The notes beneath the pieces are model-generated. The model was not told where the DNA came from. It made no database searches and saw only the letters and a program-made list of their open reading frames with translations. From contig JAIPFP010000029.1 in assembly GCA_021736575.1 (NCBI GenBank), forward strand, positions 1 to 38,880: a stretch of DNA of 38,880 nt, in the 5' to 3' direction. This document shows, piece after piece, positions 1 through 7,226 of the stretch. Positions within the stretch are counted from its first letter, which is position 1. Each line of letters begins with the position of its first letter. Position numbers and translations under genes: made by a program. Origin of the DNA: Pirellula sp. (lineage in GTDB: Bacteria; Planctomycetota; Planctomycetia; Pirellulales; Pirellulaceae).

Positions 1-618
1 CATGCCCATCTCGTCGATGTAGCGCATGTCGAAGACGTCGAGGTCGACATCGTGCACCAGCTTCTTCTCCCCTTCGTCCACGCAGCGGATGCCGACCTGG
101 CGCACCCATTTCGGATTGATCGCGGGAACGGTGCCACCGATTTCGATCAGCGCGCGCGGCCCGATACCGCACAGGCAGGCCACCGACATGCCATGGATGT
201 TGCCGCTTGGCGTCAGGAAGTTGGTGTTAAAATCGGCATGCGCATCGAGCCACAGAATGCGCAGGGGCTTGCCGATCTCGCGGCAATGTCGCGCGACTGC
301 GCTGATCGAGCCGATGGCGAGGCAATGGTCGCCACCCAGCAGGATCGGCAGGTGACCTTGTTGTAACTCGGTGTGCACAGCCGCGTGTACGGACTCGTTC
401 CACGCCACGACCTCGGGTAGATGACGGTAGCCGTCGAATGGAGGCAGCCACGGATTGCTGGGGCCGTTCAGATTGCCACGGTCGACCACCATGAGGCCGT
501 GGCCTTCGAGCGTCTTCTGGATTCCCGCCACCCGCAGCGCTTCGGGCCCCATGCAAGCGCCGCGCGCGCCAGCACCGATGTCGGTCGGAGCGCCGATCAA
601 GCTGATAATCTTGCTCAT
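1..618 (-). CDS. rocF: Arginase (N-terminal part, cut by window edge)
   Basis: Hydrolyses L-arginine to ornithine and urea with a binuclear manganese centre. The frame is open to the left edge, so the C-terminal part lies outside the window. Counted from the ATG at 618, the ureohydrolase motifs are visible: GGDHC with the Mn-ligand histidine near residue 98, DAHAD near residues 125-129, and a NIHGM loop shortly after. An in-frame ATG at 633 would add five residues. I prefer 618 because the family usually starts just before the KIISLIGAPTDIG strand and a GGAAAA stretch lies upstream. Base composition is unlike the neighbours: 43 of 60 bases are G/C at 121-180, against 24 of 60 at 1141-1200. 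This suggests horizontal acquisition from a high-GC donor. The family call is firm; the transfer is inference. Confidence 0.93.
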   Translation of the reverse strand, partial: MSKIISLIGAPTDIGAGARGACMGPEALRVAGIQKTLEGHGLMVVDRGNLNGPSNPWLPPFDGYRHLPEVVAWNESVHAAVHTELQQGHLPILLGGDHCLAIGSISAVARHCREIGKPLRILWLDAHADFNTNFLTPSGNIHGMSVACLCGIGPRALIEIGGTVPAINPKWVRQVGIRCVDEGEKKLVHDVDLDVFDMRYIDEMGM

Positions 619-667
619 GAACGTGTTTTCCATTTGGCAATATCAAAAGGTTATGGCGTTGACCCGA

Positions 668-742
668 GCAAACTTCACCCAGGCAAACTTCACCCAGGCA
701 AACTTCACCCGGGCAAACTTTACCCGGGCAAACTTTACCTGG
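668..742. repeat. 15-bp tandem repeat, five units
   Basis: Five direct copies of a 15-bp unit (GCAAACTTCACCCAG and close variants) run head to tail, followed by a partial sixth. They lie between the arginase start and the stop of the membrane-protein gene. On the plus strand the array translates as ANFTQ/ANFTR units in one frame, which imitates a pentapeptide-repeat protein, but no gene of that kind is present. Confidence 0.9.
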
Positions 743-752
743 GCAAAATCAC

Positions 753-1493
753 TTATTCTTCAGGGACTTCGGCAATCAATCGCTGTATCGCAGCCACTTT
801 GCTGCCGACGAAAAGTACATTGGGGATGTCGATTTGTTCACGGGTCGCCCCCGAGGTTCGGATTTGCATATCACCTGATCCAATCCCAAGTAGCCAATGG
901 CGAAACACATCATCCTGGTGTTTTTCAAGCATCATGCCTTGCGTGTTGTAGCTCTTCGACCCAGAGCCGAACAGCGATTCGCGGGTAAGCTGCCCAGGTT
1001 CGACTTGCCAGTAGCTTATTCGATCGAACCCAAAAACCACGATTGCCCACATGACCGACAACAGGATGGAGAACCACAAGTAGGCTCCTTCATCGAGATA
1101 GATCTTGTGACTCATGAACCAACCTGAGAATTTTTCCCATAGATTGAAATAGAGCAGCAGTACAAAACTAAGTACAAACGCCATGATCACGATTCCTGAC
1201 GACAAACCTCGTACTGAGTAGTTGGTGACGAGGATCACAATGAAAATCACGCCAAAAAAGATCAGTCCTAAGTTGCTGCTGTCATGGATGAACACCTTGT
1301 TTGCTCCGATTTCGATTTCTTTTCCTTGGAATCGACTCAAGATCGCCATGATGTATCCGACCACCCAAACAGGCCACCAATAAAGCAGTGCCGAATGGCT
1401 ATAGATTCGCATTTTGGCTGGCCCGCGTGTTTTGGTTTCGCTATTGGATGGCCGCGATAACGAATCCGATGTTGGAGGGTTGGAACTGCTCAT
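753..1493 (-). CDS. Membrane protein of unknown function
   Basis: A 246-residue protein that I do not recognise. After a Ser/Pro-rich, probably cytoplasmic N-terminus of about 30 residues, hydrophobic segments lie at roughly residues 35-52, 76-88, 96-112 and 138-155. The remaining 90 residues look soluble and contain an SYWQVEPGQL strand and a basic/acidic stretch (MMLEKHQDD). This layout, transmembrane helices then a small beta-rich domain, resembles PH-like membrane proteins of planctomycetes, but no defining motif is present. The start is the first ATG of the frame. It stands alone on the minus strand, separated from arginase by a tandem repeat. The coding call is good; function is unknown. 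Confidence 0.75.
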   Translation of the reverse strand: MSSSNPPTSDSLSRPSNSETKTRGPAKMRIYSHSALLYWWPVWVVGYIMAILSRFQGKEIEIGANKVFIHDSSNLGLIFFGVIFIVILVTNYSVRGLSSGIVIMAFVLSFVLLLYFNLWEKFSGWFMSHKIYLDEGAYLWFSILLSVMWAIVVFGFDRISYWQVEPGQLTRESLFGSGSKSYNTQGMMLEKHQDDVFRHWLLGIGSGDMQIRTSGATREQIDIPNVLFVGSKVAAIQRLIAEVPEE

Positions 1494-1628
1494 GAAAAAC
1501 TTTCTGATTGGGTTTGGACAACTCGGGCCAAACTAGTTCACTTTGGCTCAAACACGAACCATCATTGTACCCTTCATTCGAAATCCGTGAGAGTTCCTTG
1601 GCTTTTCGGTAATCCCAAACCTTTTCAA

Positions 1629-1654
1629 AGACGGCACATGGAATTTGCCTACTA
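1629..1654. repeat. Dispersed hairpin repeat, degenerate copy
   Basis: Contains GACGGCACATGGAATTTGCC followed by TACTA. It is the same sequence as the two copies near 12.6 kb, with a changed right arm (TTTGCC in place of TGTGCC), so its stem is weaker. Confidence 0.7.
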
Positions 1655-1691
1655 AGCATATCGGTATGAGTCTTCGCGTGAAACAAACTGA

Positions 1692-1766
1692 TAGCCGACG
1701 GGCGATAGCCCCGGTTCTCGACAAATGTCGAGCAGTTGGAAAACCGGGGCTATCGCCCAACGGCTA
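1692..1766. repeat. Long imperfect palindrome (REP-like)
   Basis: Two 25-base arms (1692-1716 and 1742-1766) are reverse complements with two mismatches. Both carry the core GGGCGATAGCCCCGGTT. Inside lies a second perfect hairpin: CTCGAC at 1717-1722, an AAAT loop, and GTCGAG at 1727-1732. The whole element could fold into one extended hairpin. It sits between two minus-strand genes, with no T-run after it. Confidence 0.88.
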
Positions 1767-1795
1767 ATTAGTATGAAAAACATATGCGGATTTGC

Positions 1796-2635
1796 TTACA
1801 AATCGCGTTGAATGAAAGTCGGGTGGGCGATCGCATCGACGGAATTGCCCGAGTAAATACTTCTACCGCCATCGACGTTGAGGCAAACACCCGTAATGAA
1901 CTCGTGCGATGCCAAGAAGTAGGCTGCTTGGGCCACGTGCTCAGGTTTGCCGTGCCGCTTGAGCAAGCACTGCTGCAGAATCATGTTTGCTTTTTCTTCT
2001 GGGATGGATGGGTCAAGCATGACTGGGCCCGGTAGAATTGCATTGACTCGAATAGCTGGATTTCGAGTCGCCAATTCAACCGCGAGCGATCGAGTTATCG
2101 TTTCGATGCTTCCTTTGCCTGCAAAGTAAGCTGCGAAATCGACGTAAGGTCGATGAACGGCCCAATCGCCAATCAAAATGATTGCGCCACCCGATTCCTG
2201 CTTGACCATCTGCAAACCAGCCGCTCGACTGCAGAGAAATGTCCCTAGCGTGTTGACTTCGAATTGGTATTGAACCTCTCGAGCGGTGGTTTCTTCGAGG
2301 CTCTTCCAATCCCAAATCGCGGCGGAATTGACCAAAACATCCAGCCTGCCGAATTCCCGAACAATGCGTTGCACTGAAGTTTCAGCAAATTCTGGAGCCT
2401 CGACCGCACCTTGAACGATCATCGTTTCGGTCCCCATGGCATTGAGTTCCGCCGCGAATTGCTCTGCCTGACTCAGTGATTTGTAGGCGTGAAGAACAAT
2501 TCGGTAACCCCTCTCTGCGAAGTGTTGGGCGATCGAGCGGCCAACTCGAATTGGACCGCTACCGGTGATCCAGGCCACAGGTTTTGGGGCGAACGGTGGG
2601 TTTTTGTTCGGCATACTCGGAAAGAGGTTCAGCAA
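1796..2635 (-). CDS. SDR-family oxidoreductase, pteridine-reductase (PTR1/FolM) type
   Basis: A 279-residue short-chain dehydrogenase/reductase, probably NADPH-dependent. The N-terminal nucleotide motif is TGSGPIRVG (residues 24-32), where the RVG variant with Arg30 replaces the classical glycine pattern, as in pteridine reductases. An HAYKS segment (49-53) matches the HYxxS NADPH site of that group. The catalytic trio looks like Asp157, Tyr170 and Lys174 (YFAGK); Asp stands 13 residues before Tyr where classical SDRs have Ser, again as in PTR1. An NSAA segment (103-106) follows the SDR pattern. The first ATG is at 2635 and a second at 2614 is possible. It is divergent from the phosphoesterase at 2809. 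Family is secure; the pteridine substrate is inferred from motifs. Confidence 0.88.
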   Translation of the reverse strand: MLNLFPSMPNKNPPFAPKPVAWITGSGPIRVGRSIAQHFAERGYRIVLHAYKSLSQAEQFAAELNAMGTETMIVQGAVEAPEFAETSVQRIVREFGRLDVLVNSAAIWDWKSLEETTAREVQYQFEVNTLGTFLCSRAAGLQMVKQESGGAIILIGDWAVHRPYVDFAAYFAGKGSIETITRSLAVELATRNPAIRVNAILPGPVMLDPSIPEEKANMILQQCLLKRHGKPEHVAQAAYFLASHEFITGVCLNVDGGRSIYSGNSVDAIAHPTFIQRDL

Positions 2636-2808
2636 TGGGCAAAAAAGTTTCGTTTCGAATGGGCTTCCAACTGGACTGCCCAGGCTTGCAAGTGCAAGCT
2701 AGAATTAGAGTTGTCTATGTTCCCTGAATTCGTGACCTTTCCCGAATTCTACCAAAATCCGCCTCTTCGGGGGGCGGGGTTGCAAGCTGTCCCGTTGAGG
2801 AGCCCGTT

Positions 2809-3561
2809 GTGAGGCAAGCACTGATAAGCGATATTCACGGCAATTTGGAAGCGCTCCAAGCTGTCTTGTCGGATATTGCTAGCCAAAACGTCGATGAAAT
2901 CTTGTGCTTGGGCGATATCGTCGGCTACGGGCCAAACCCTTGCGAATGTCTAGATTTGGTCATGAAGAAAACGGCCCTTACCATCATGGGCAACCACGAT
3001 CAAGCGGCACTTTTCGACCCCGAAGGCTTTAACCCCGTTGCTTTGAGAGCCATCTATTGGACCCGTGATCGCCTGGACGCCGGGCAGTTGTCAACGGTGA
3101 ACAAGCGCTGGGATTACCTTAGCGAACTGCCAAAACTGCATCATCAAGACAAATTCATGTTCGTCCATGGCTCTCCGCGGGACCCTACGAACGAGTATGT
3201 CTTTCCTGAAACGATCTACGACAAAAATAAAATGGAGAGCATCTTCACGCGTGTGACGCAGTATTGCTTTCAAGGCCATACTCACATGCCCGGTGTATTT
3301 ACGCCTGATCTAGAGTTCATCAAGCCGTCCCAATGCGATAGCGTATTTCCGCTGGGCAAGGAAAAACTGATGGTCAACGTGGGCAGCGTTGGTCAACCCC
3401 GCGATGAAAACAACCGAGCCTGCTACGTCATCATCGACCATGAAGCCCGCAAATTATTCTTTCGGCGGGTCGAGTACGATTTTGAAGCGACTTGCAAGAA
3501 AATTTACGGAATCAACGAACTCGACAACATGCTAGGAGATCGATTGCGGACCGGTCGCTAA
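2809..3561 (+). CDS. Metallophosphoesterase, paralogue 1
   Basis: A 250-residue calcineurin-like phosphoesterase, cytoplasmic. All the metal motifs are present in order: SDIHGNLEA at the N-terminus, GDIVGYGPNP, GNHD, HGSPR, GHTH, and a late NVGSVGQPRD strand. Size and motif order match the small bacterial and archaeal single-domain family. The start is a GTG at 2809 with a GAGGAG sequence just upstream. The substrate cannot be told from sequence. It is followed 120 bases later by a close paralogue of the same length, and then by a DUF447 gene, on the same strand. Confidence 0.93.
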   Translation: MRQALISDIHGNLEALQAVLSDIASQNVDEILCLGDIVGYGPNPCECLDLVMKKTALTIMGNHDQAALFDPEGFNPVALRAIYWTRDRLDAGQLSTVNKRWDYLSELPKLHHQDKFMFVHGSPRDPTNEYVFPETIYDKNKMESIFTRVTQYCFQGHTHMPGVFTPDLEFIKPSQCDSVFPLGKEKLMVNVGSVGQPRDENNRACYVIIDHEARKLFFRRVEYDFEATCKKIYGINELDNMLGDRLRTGR

Positions 3562-3681
3562 TGTGAGTCTGGCATTGGAAGGCTTGGCTATGGCATCGTT
3601 TTCGATCGTCCGCTTGTTCAATCGTCCGCTTGACCGATTACTCCATTTTTTATTTGACCCGAATTTCAGAAACAGCTAACT

Positions 3682-4428
3682 GTGCGTACGGCAATCGTCA
3701 GCGATATTCATGGCAACCTAGAAGCACTGCAAGCAGTTCTGAGAGACATCGAGTCTCAGCGGTGCGAGCGAGTCGTTTGCCTCGGTGACGTTGTTGGTTA
3801 TGGCCCCAATCCCTGTGAGTGCTTGGATATCGTCTCGACGCTCGATGCATGTGTTCTTGGAAACCATGACTATGGAGCTCTCATCGATCCGGAAGGATTC
3901 AGTTCCGCTGCCGAACAAGCGATCTTTTGGACCCGAAAACAACTCGAGTGCAACACCCACCCCGCAGATGCCCAACGCAGGCTCGAATATCTTGCACGAT
4001 TGCCAAGGACTATCTCGGAAGGCAATATCATGTTCGTTCATGGGTCGGTACGAAACCCTTTGAACGAATACGTATTCCCAGAAGATGTTTTTAACCGTCG
4101 CAAAATGGAAAAACTCTTTTCCATGATTCAAGGTTACACATTCCAGGGTCACACGCATGCACCGGGGGTTTTTTCAACCAACATGCAATTCGCACGCCCC
4201 GACGAAATCGGCTACAAGACGGCATTGCCGGATGATAAAGCAATGGTCAACGTTGGCAGCGTAGGCCAACCGCGCGACGGCGATTGGAGAAGCTGCTATC
4301 TCGTTCTCGATTTTCCACAAATCGAATTTCGCCGGGTCGAATACGATATCGATACGACCGTCAACAAGATCTTTGCGATCGAAGAGCTCGATAACTTCTT
4401 GGGCGAACGGCTTCGCGAAGGTCGTTAG
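3682..4428 (+). CDS. Metallophosphoesterase, paralogue 2
   Basis: A 248-residue calcineurin-like phosphoesterase that aligns without long gaps to the gene at 2809-3561, so the pair is a tandem duplication. It keeps SDIHGNLEA, GDVVGYGPNP, GNHD, HGSVRNP, GHTH and NVGSVGQPRD, so both copies should bind two metals. The start is a GTG at 3682; the conserved VRTAIVSDIHG strand begins immediately there. It ends two bases before the ATG of the DUF447 gene, which implies one transcript and probable translational coupling. The substrate is unknown. Confidence 0.93.
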   Translation: MRTAIVSDIHGNLEALQAVLRDIESQRCERVVCLGDVVGYGPNPCECLDIVSTLDACVLGNHDYGALIDPEGFSSAAEQAIFWTRKQLECNTHPADAQRRLEYLARLPRTISEGNIMFVHGSVRNPLNEYVFPEDVFNRRKMEKLFSMIQGYTFQGHTHAPGVFSTNMQFARPDEIGYKTALPDDKAMVNVGSVGQPRDGDWRSCYLVLDFPQIEFRRVEYDIDTTVNKIFAIEELDNFLGERLREGR

Positions 4429-4430
4429 TC

Positions 4431-5072
4431 ATGGTGATCGAAGGCATCATCACGACCGAAAACAGCGATGGTTCAATGCATATTGCCCCTATCGGTCCGC
4501 ACGTCAACTTGGATTTAACCGATTGGACGCTGAAACCATTCCAAACATCGGTTTCGTTTTCCAATCTTAGAAATTCGAATCGATGTGTCTTTCACGTCAT
4601 CGATCATTCGTTGCTCATGGCTGCGGCGGTTCTCGGACTGTGCAATGATCCAAGTCCAACGCAAAAGACACCCGGAATGACCATGAAATTGCGAAGTCAG
4701 ATCCGCGATTTGATTCGGGCGGAGTTCGACTCGTCGATCGGTTGGGTGCTGGAATCCAGTTGTCGCGTCTTTGCCTTGAGCATTCAAAACTGGGATGTGT
4801 CTCAACCGCGAGCGAACGCAATCTGTACGTTGACGAGGCAATGCGATAGGCGTCCTTGTTGGGGCTGGAACCGCGCGTCCCACAGCATCTTGGAACTTTC
4901 GATCCTTGCGAGTCGAGTTCACTTGCTCGAGAGAAGTGTTCTTGACGACGAGCTTGCCAGGCACAAGGTCATCATCGAAAAAACGGCTGGTCCCAACGAA
5001 CTGGATGCGTGGGAATTGCTTTATGCTCAACTTGCAATTTCGAAATCGCCTTCCGATGGAACGCTTGGGTGA
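4431..5072 (+). CDS. DUF447 family protein, H4MPT-pathway associated
   Basis: A 213-residue protein recognised as DUF447 from its N-terminal signature (VIEGIITTENSDGS, then IAPIGP), a flavin-reductase-like split-barrel start. In archaea and in methylotrophic bacteria and planctomycetes, genes of this family occur with methanopterin-linked C1 genes; the biochemical role is not settled. The ATG lies two bases after the stop of the upstream metallophosphoesterase, so the two are probably cotranslated. An fhcC gene, encoding a formylmethanofuran-type subunit, lies 550 bases downstream on the other strand, which fits the C1 association. The family call rests on the N-terminal motif and the context. 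Confidence 0.82.
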   Translation: MVIEGIITTENSDGSMHIAPIGPHVNLDLTDWTLKPFQTSVSFSNLRNSNRCVFHVIDHSLLMAAAVLGLCNDPSPTQKTPGMTMKLRSQIRDLIRAEFDSSIGWVLESSCRVFALSIQNWDVSQPRANAICTLTRQCDRRPCWGWNRASHSILELSILASRVHLLERSVLDDELARHKVIIEKTAGPNELDAWELLYAQLAISKSPSDGTLG

Positions 5073-5623
5073 GATGCGAATGCGGCAAAACGGAAACCGA
5101 CTGAATTCGAACGAGCACCCTCACGCACCTTGCCATTTTAAAGGGTTCAGGTCGCTGCGTCCCCTTTTTGCTTTCCAGAAAAGAGAGGCTGCCCAGAGTA
5201 AAACGATTGTCCTCAATCGTTTGGTACTGCGAGTCCGCCTAACGTAGTCAGCGTCCGAACGATCTGGGGCGGTTCTACCAATCAATGCCAGGCCGAAGCG
5301 ATTGAGGACAATCGCTCTACTCTGTTTGGAGCCATTTGAATGGACGAGACCAAGAAAGTAACGTTCAATGCATTTGATCGCGACGCGGAAATCGAATTCT
5401 CGGAACGAAACCTTCGTCATTGGTCTCAAGCCGATGCAGCCATGTTCATTACTTTTTGTACCTCCTTGACCGACCAGCTCAATTTCGTACACAGTGCGTA
5501 CACAATTTGCGGCTTTGCAACTGTATACGCACCGCGTATGCAATCTGAGAGATTGGCTCGCTCAACTGAAAGGGAACATATTCGAGGCAACATTCGAGCA
5601 CCTCCCAATGGCCGAAGCTTTTC
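5073..5623. other. Intergenic region with REP-like repeats and a transposase fossil
   Basis: About 550 bases between convergent genes. It holds an inverted pair of repeats (5194-5324) and, immediately after, the beginning of a REP-associated transposase reading frame (from 5340) that loses its homology after about 45 residues. I see no intact gene here. Confidence 0.65.
5194..5324. repeat. Inverted pair of REP-like palindromes
   Basis: A 29-base arm at 5194-5222 and its reverse complement at 5296-5324 match at 26 of 29 positions. Each arm is also a hairpin: CGATTG, TCCT loop, CAATCG. The spacer of about 73 bases has no obvious gene. The arrangement, two palindromic units in opposite orientation, is that of a bacterial REP doublet. 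Confidence 0.85.
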
Positions 5624-5687
5624 CTATGCGACCGCTTCGTGGCGAAACAATATTTCGCCCTTTCCGAGCGATACAAAATCGCCGTGA
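5340..5687 (+). pseudogene. REP-associated (RAYT/Y1) transposase remnant
   Basis: The frame opens with an ATG at 5340. Its first 45 residues (EIEFSERNLRHW, then MFITFCT) resemble the N-terminus of REP-associated tyrosine transposases, where RRNLPHWxQPGAxxFITFR-like sequence is typical. After about residue 45 the resemblance stops and the rest reads as random sequence running into the fhcC 3' end. The catalytic HUH motif and tyrosine are absent, so this is a truncated fossil. It begins 16 bases after a REP-like palindrome, the expected partner of such a transposase. The resemblance is from memory of the family and was not searched. Confidence 0.5.
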
Positions 5688-6451
5688 TAAAGGTCAAAAT
5701 CCGATTGCATTAAGGCTTCGTCCATTACAAAACCTTTGCCCTTGAGTTCTTGCAGCATCAACTTTACGGTTTGAGGCTGGTAGGTGGTGGCGTAGCGAAA
5801 ACTAGGGAGCAACTGGGGTGGGTTTGGTCCAAACAGGGCCAGCGTTCCGCGACGCATTCCTGCTCCAGGTCGGATTCCGCATTCACCAAAAACCACGACC
5901 GTACCCGCGATCATGTTGAATCCAATCATATCACCCGCCGCACCCCCAATCGCGATCAAACCGCGACGCATGGTCAATCCGATTTCATTGCCAGCGTTTC
6001 CATCGACAAGGATCGTGCCTCCCGTCATCCCCTTGGAGGAACCACGATAGGCAGCACCTGTCAAGTGTCCGGCATTTCCCTTGATGTGGATCAGACCCTT
6101 GTGCATCTCAGCACCCACCCAACCACCGGCATTGCCCTCCACAACAATTTCGCCTCCCCGCATTTGGCTTCCGACATGGCGACCGGCTGGCCCATGGATG
6201 CGTACTGAGCCGCTCGTCATGTGCGCACCGATCCAGTGGACACCCGAAAGATTTCCTTCGAATTCCATTCGTTTATCGCTTGGATCGCCCGAGACGTTGA
6301 ACATCTCGGCGATCGGGATTTTGCGATTGCCATGAAAGATTTCGAATTGTTCGATCTCCCCAATCGACTTGTCGCACACCCAATCGGTAGTAAACCCTTC
6401 GATTTCAACAGGGACGGACGTTTGTGCATGGTAGGACAGCGTGATCGCCAT
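5624..6451 (-). CDS. fhcC: Formyltransferase/hydrolase complex subunit C (formylmethanofuran dehydrogenase subunit C family)
   Basis: A 275-residue FwdC/FhcC family protein. In H4MPT-using bacteria the Fhc complex moves the formyl group from formyl-H4MPT to a methanofuran-type carrier and releases formate; subunit C is a glutamate-synthase-alpha-like beta-helix. That fold shows as repeated glycine-spaced turns from about residue 75 to 210 (GPAGRHVGSQM, GNAGGWVGAEM, GNAGHLTGAAY, GNAGNEIGLTM, GAAGDMIGFNM). Length is normal. fhcA, fhcB and fhcD are not in the window. It is divergent from mobA with about 100 bases between starts, and convergent with the DUF447 gene across a repeat-filled gap. The start is an ATG with AGGTAA upstream. 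Confidence 0.93.
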   Translation of the reverse strand: MAITLSYHAQTSVPVEIEGFTTDWVCDKSIGEIEQFEIFHGNRKIPIAEMFNVSGDPSDKRMEFEGNLSGVHWIGAHMTSGSVRIHGPAGRHVGSQMRGGEIVVEGNAGGWVGAEMHKGLIHIKGNAGHLTGAAYRGSSKGMTGGTILVDGNAGNEIGLTMRRGLIAIGGAAGDMIGFNMIAGTVVVFGECGIRPGAGMRRGTLALFGPNPPQLLPSFRYATTYQPQTVKLMLQELKGKGFVMDEALMQSDFDLYHGDFVSLGKGEILFRHEAVA

Positions 6452-6552
6452 ACGTTAAAATTACCTGTCGTGTGGTGTGCGGCAATACGACAACCCCATT
6501 CGCATAGCACGATTGCCACGCTAGAAACAGTTACAGGGATCATCGAATCGTT

Positions 6553-7161
6553 ATGAACAAGGGAGCAATTATACTCTGCGGCGGCAAGTCAAGTCGCATG
6601 GGACGCGACAAAGCGACGTTGCCATTCGGTCCTGAATTAATGCTGCAACGCGTTGTGCGGATTGTCAGCCAAGTCGTCGAACTTACCTCCATTGTCGTTG
6701 TGGCAGCTCCAGAACAGATTCTGCCGGAGCTGCCAGCCACCATTATCGTGACCAGGGATGAGCGCCCGGAGCGTGGACCTTTGGAAGGCCTCGCAGCTGG
6801 ACTTCGTTCGATGCCGACGTGTGTGGATGCAGTCTATGCGACGAGCTGTGATGTCCCTCGTATGATTCCGGAATTCGTGGAATGGATGTTCTCAAGTCTG
6901 GGTGAGTGTGATATCGCCGTCCCGTATGACGGAAAATATCATCATCCCTTGGCAGCAGTCTATCGTCCAAACGTACTTGCCGTCGTTGAGTCGTTGCTGG
7001 CATCCGATCGGCTTCGTCCCCGATTTCTGTTTGATGAGGTGCGGACAGCCGAGATCTCGGTCGAAGTGCTTCGTCGCGTAGACCCGAATCTATCGACTTT
7101 ATTGAACCTCAATCGTCCAGAGGACTATCAAGCAGCATTGGTCGAAGAGGGCTTTATCTAG
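6553..7161 (+). CDS. mobA: Molybdenum cofactor guanylyltransferase
   Basis: A 202-residue nucleotidyltransferase that attaches GMP to molybdopterin to form the guanine dinucleotide cofactor. The N-terminal signature LCGGKSSRMGRDKATLPFG (residues 8-26) is the GTP-binding loop of MobA. RGPLEGLAAGL follows near residue 78, and the SCDVP segment near 98-102 supplies the magnesium-binding aspartate. Length is typical. It is divergent from fhcC, which may share its promoter region. No molybdoenzyme is encoded in the window; the bacterial Fhc complex is generally thought not to use the cofactor, so adjacency to fhcC need not be functional. Confidence 0.93.
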   Translation: MNKGAIILCGGKSSRMGRDKATLPFGPELMLQRVVRIVSQVVELTSIVVVAAPEQILPELPATIIVTRDERPERGPLEGLAAGLRSMPTCVDAVYATSCDVPRMIPEFVEWMFSSLGECDIAVPYDGKYHHPLAAVYRPNVLAVVESLLASDRLRPRFLFDEVRTAEISVEVLRRVDPNLSTLLNLNRPEDYQAALVEEGFI

Positions 7162-7183
7162 GGTGACCGCAGTGCGTTTTCTC

Positions 7184-7219
7184 CCCCTCGCCCCGCTTCG
7201 GTCGCTTCGGGGAGAGGGG
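7184..7219. terminator. Hairpin between convergent genes
   Basis: Twelve-base arms CCCCTCGCCCCG (7184-7195) and CGGGGAGAGGGG (7208-7219) pair with one mismatch around a 12-base loop. It sits in the 65-base gap between the stops of mobA and the alpha-E gene, so it could end transcription from both sides. There is no clear T-run. A related G/C hairpin follows ftsH. Confidence 0.6.
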
Positions 7220-7226
7220 TAGACCT

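Larger units (their letters stand above)
1494..1795. other. Intergenic stretch with dispersed repeats
   Basis: About 300 bases with no convincing gene. It contains a degenerate copy of the GGCACATGG hairpin repeat (1629-1654) and a long palindrome (1692-1766). Short open frames here run through the repeats and overlap the neighbouring gene, so I did not call them. Confidence 0.6.

Noticed and set aside
455-988. Plus-strand frame with ANFTQ/ANFTR repeats that looks like a pentapeptide-repeat protein
   Set aside because: It is the translation of the 15-base tandem repeat and crosses arginase and the membrane gene in antisense; no real gene signals.
1441-1686. 81-residue minus-strand frame upstream of the membrane protein
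   Set aside because: It includes a copy of the dispersed hairpin repeat and overlaps the start of a better gene; no recognisable sequence.
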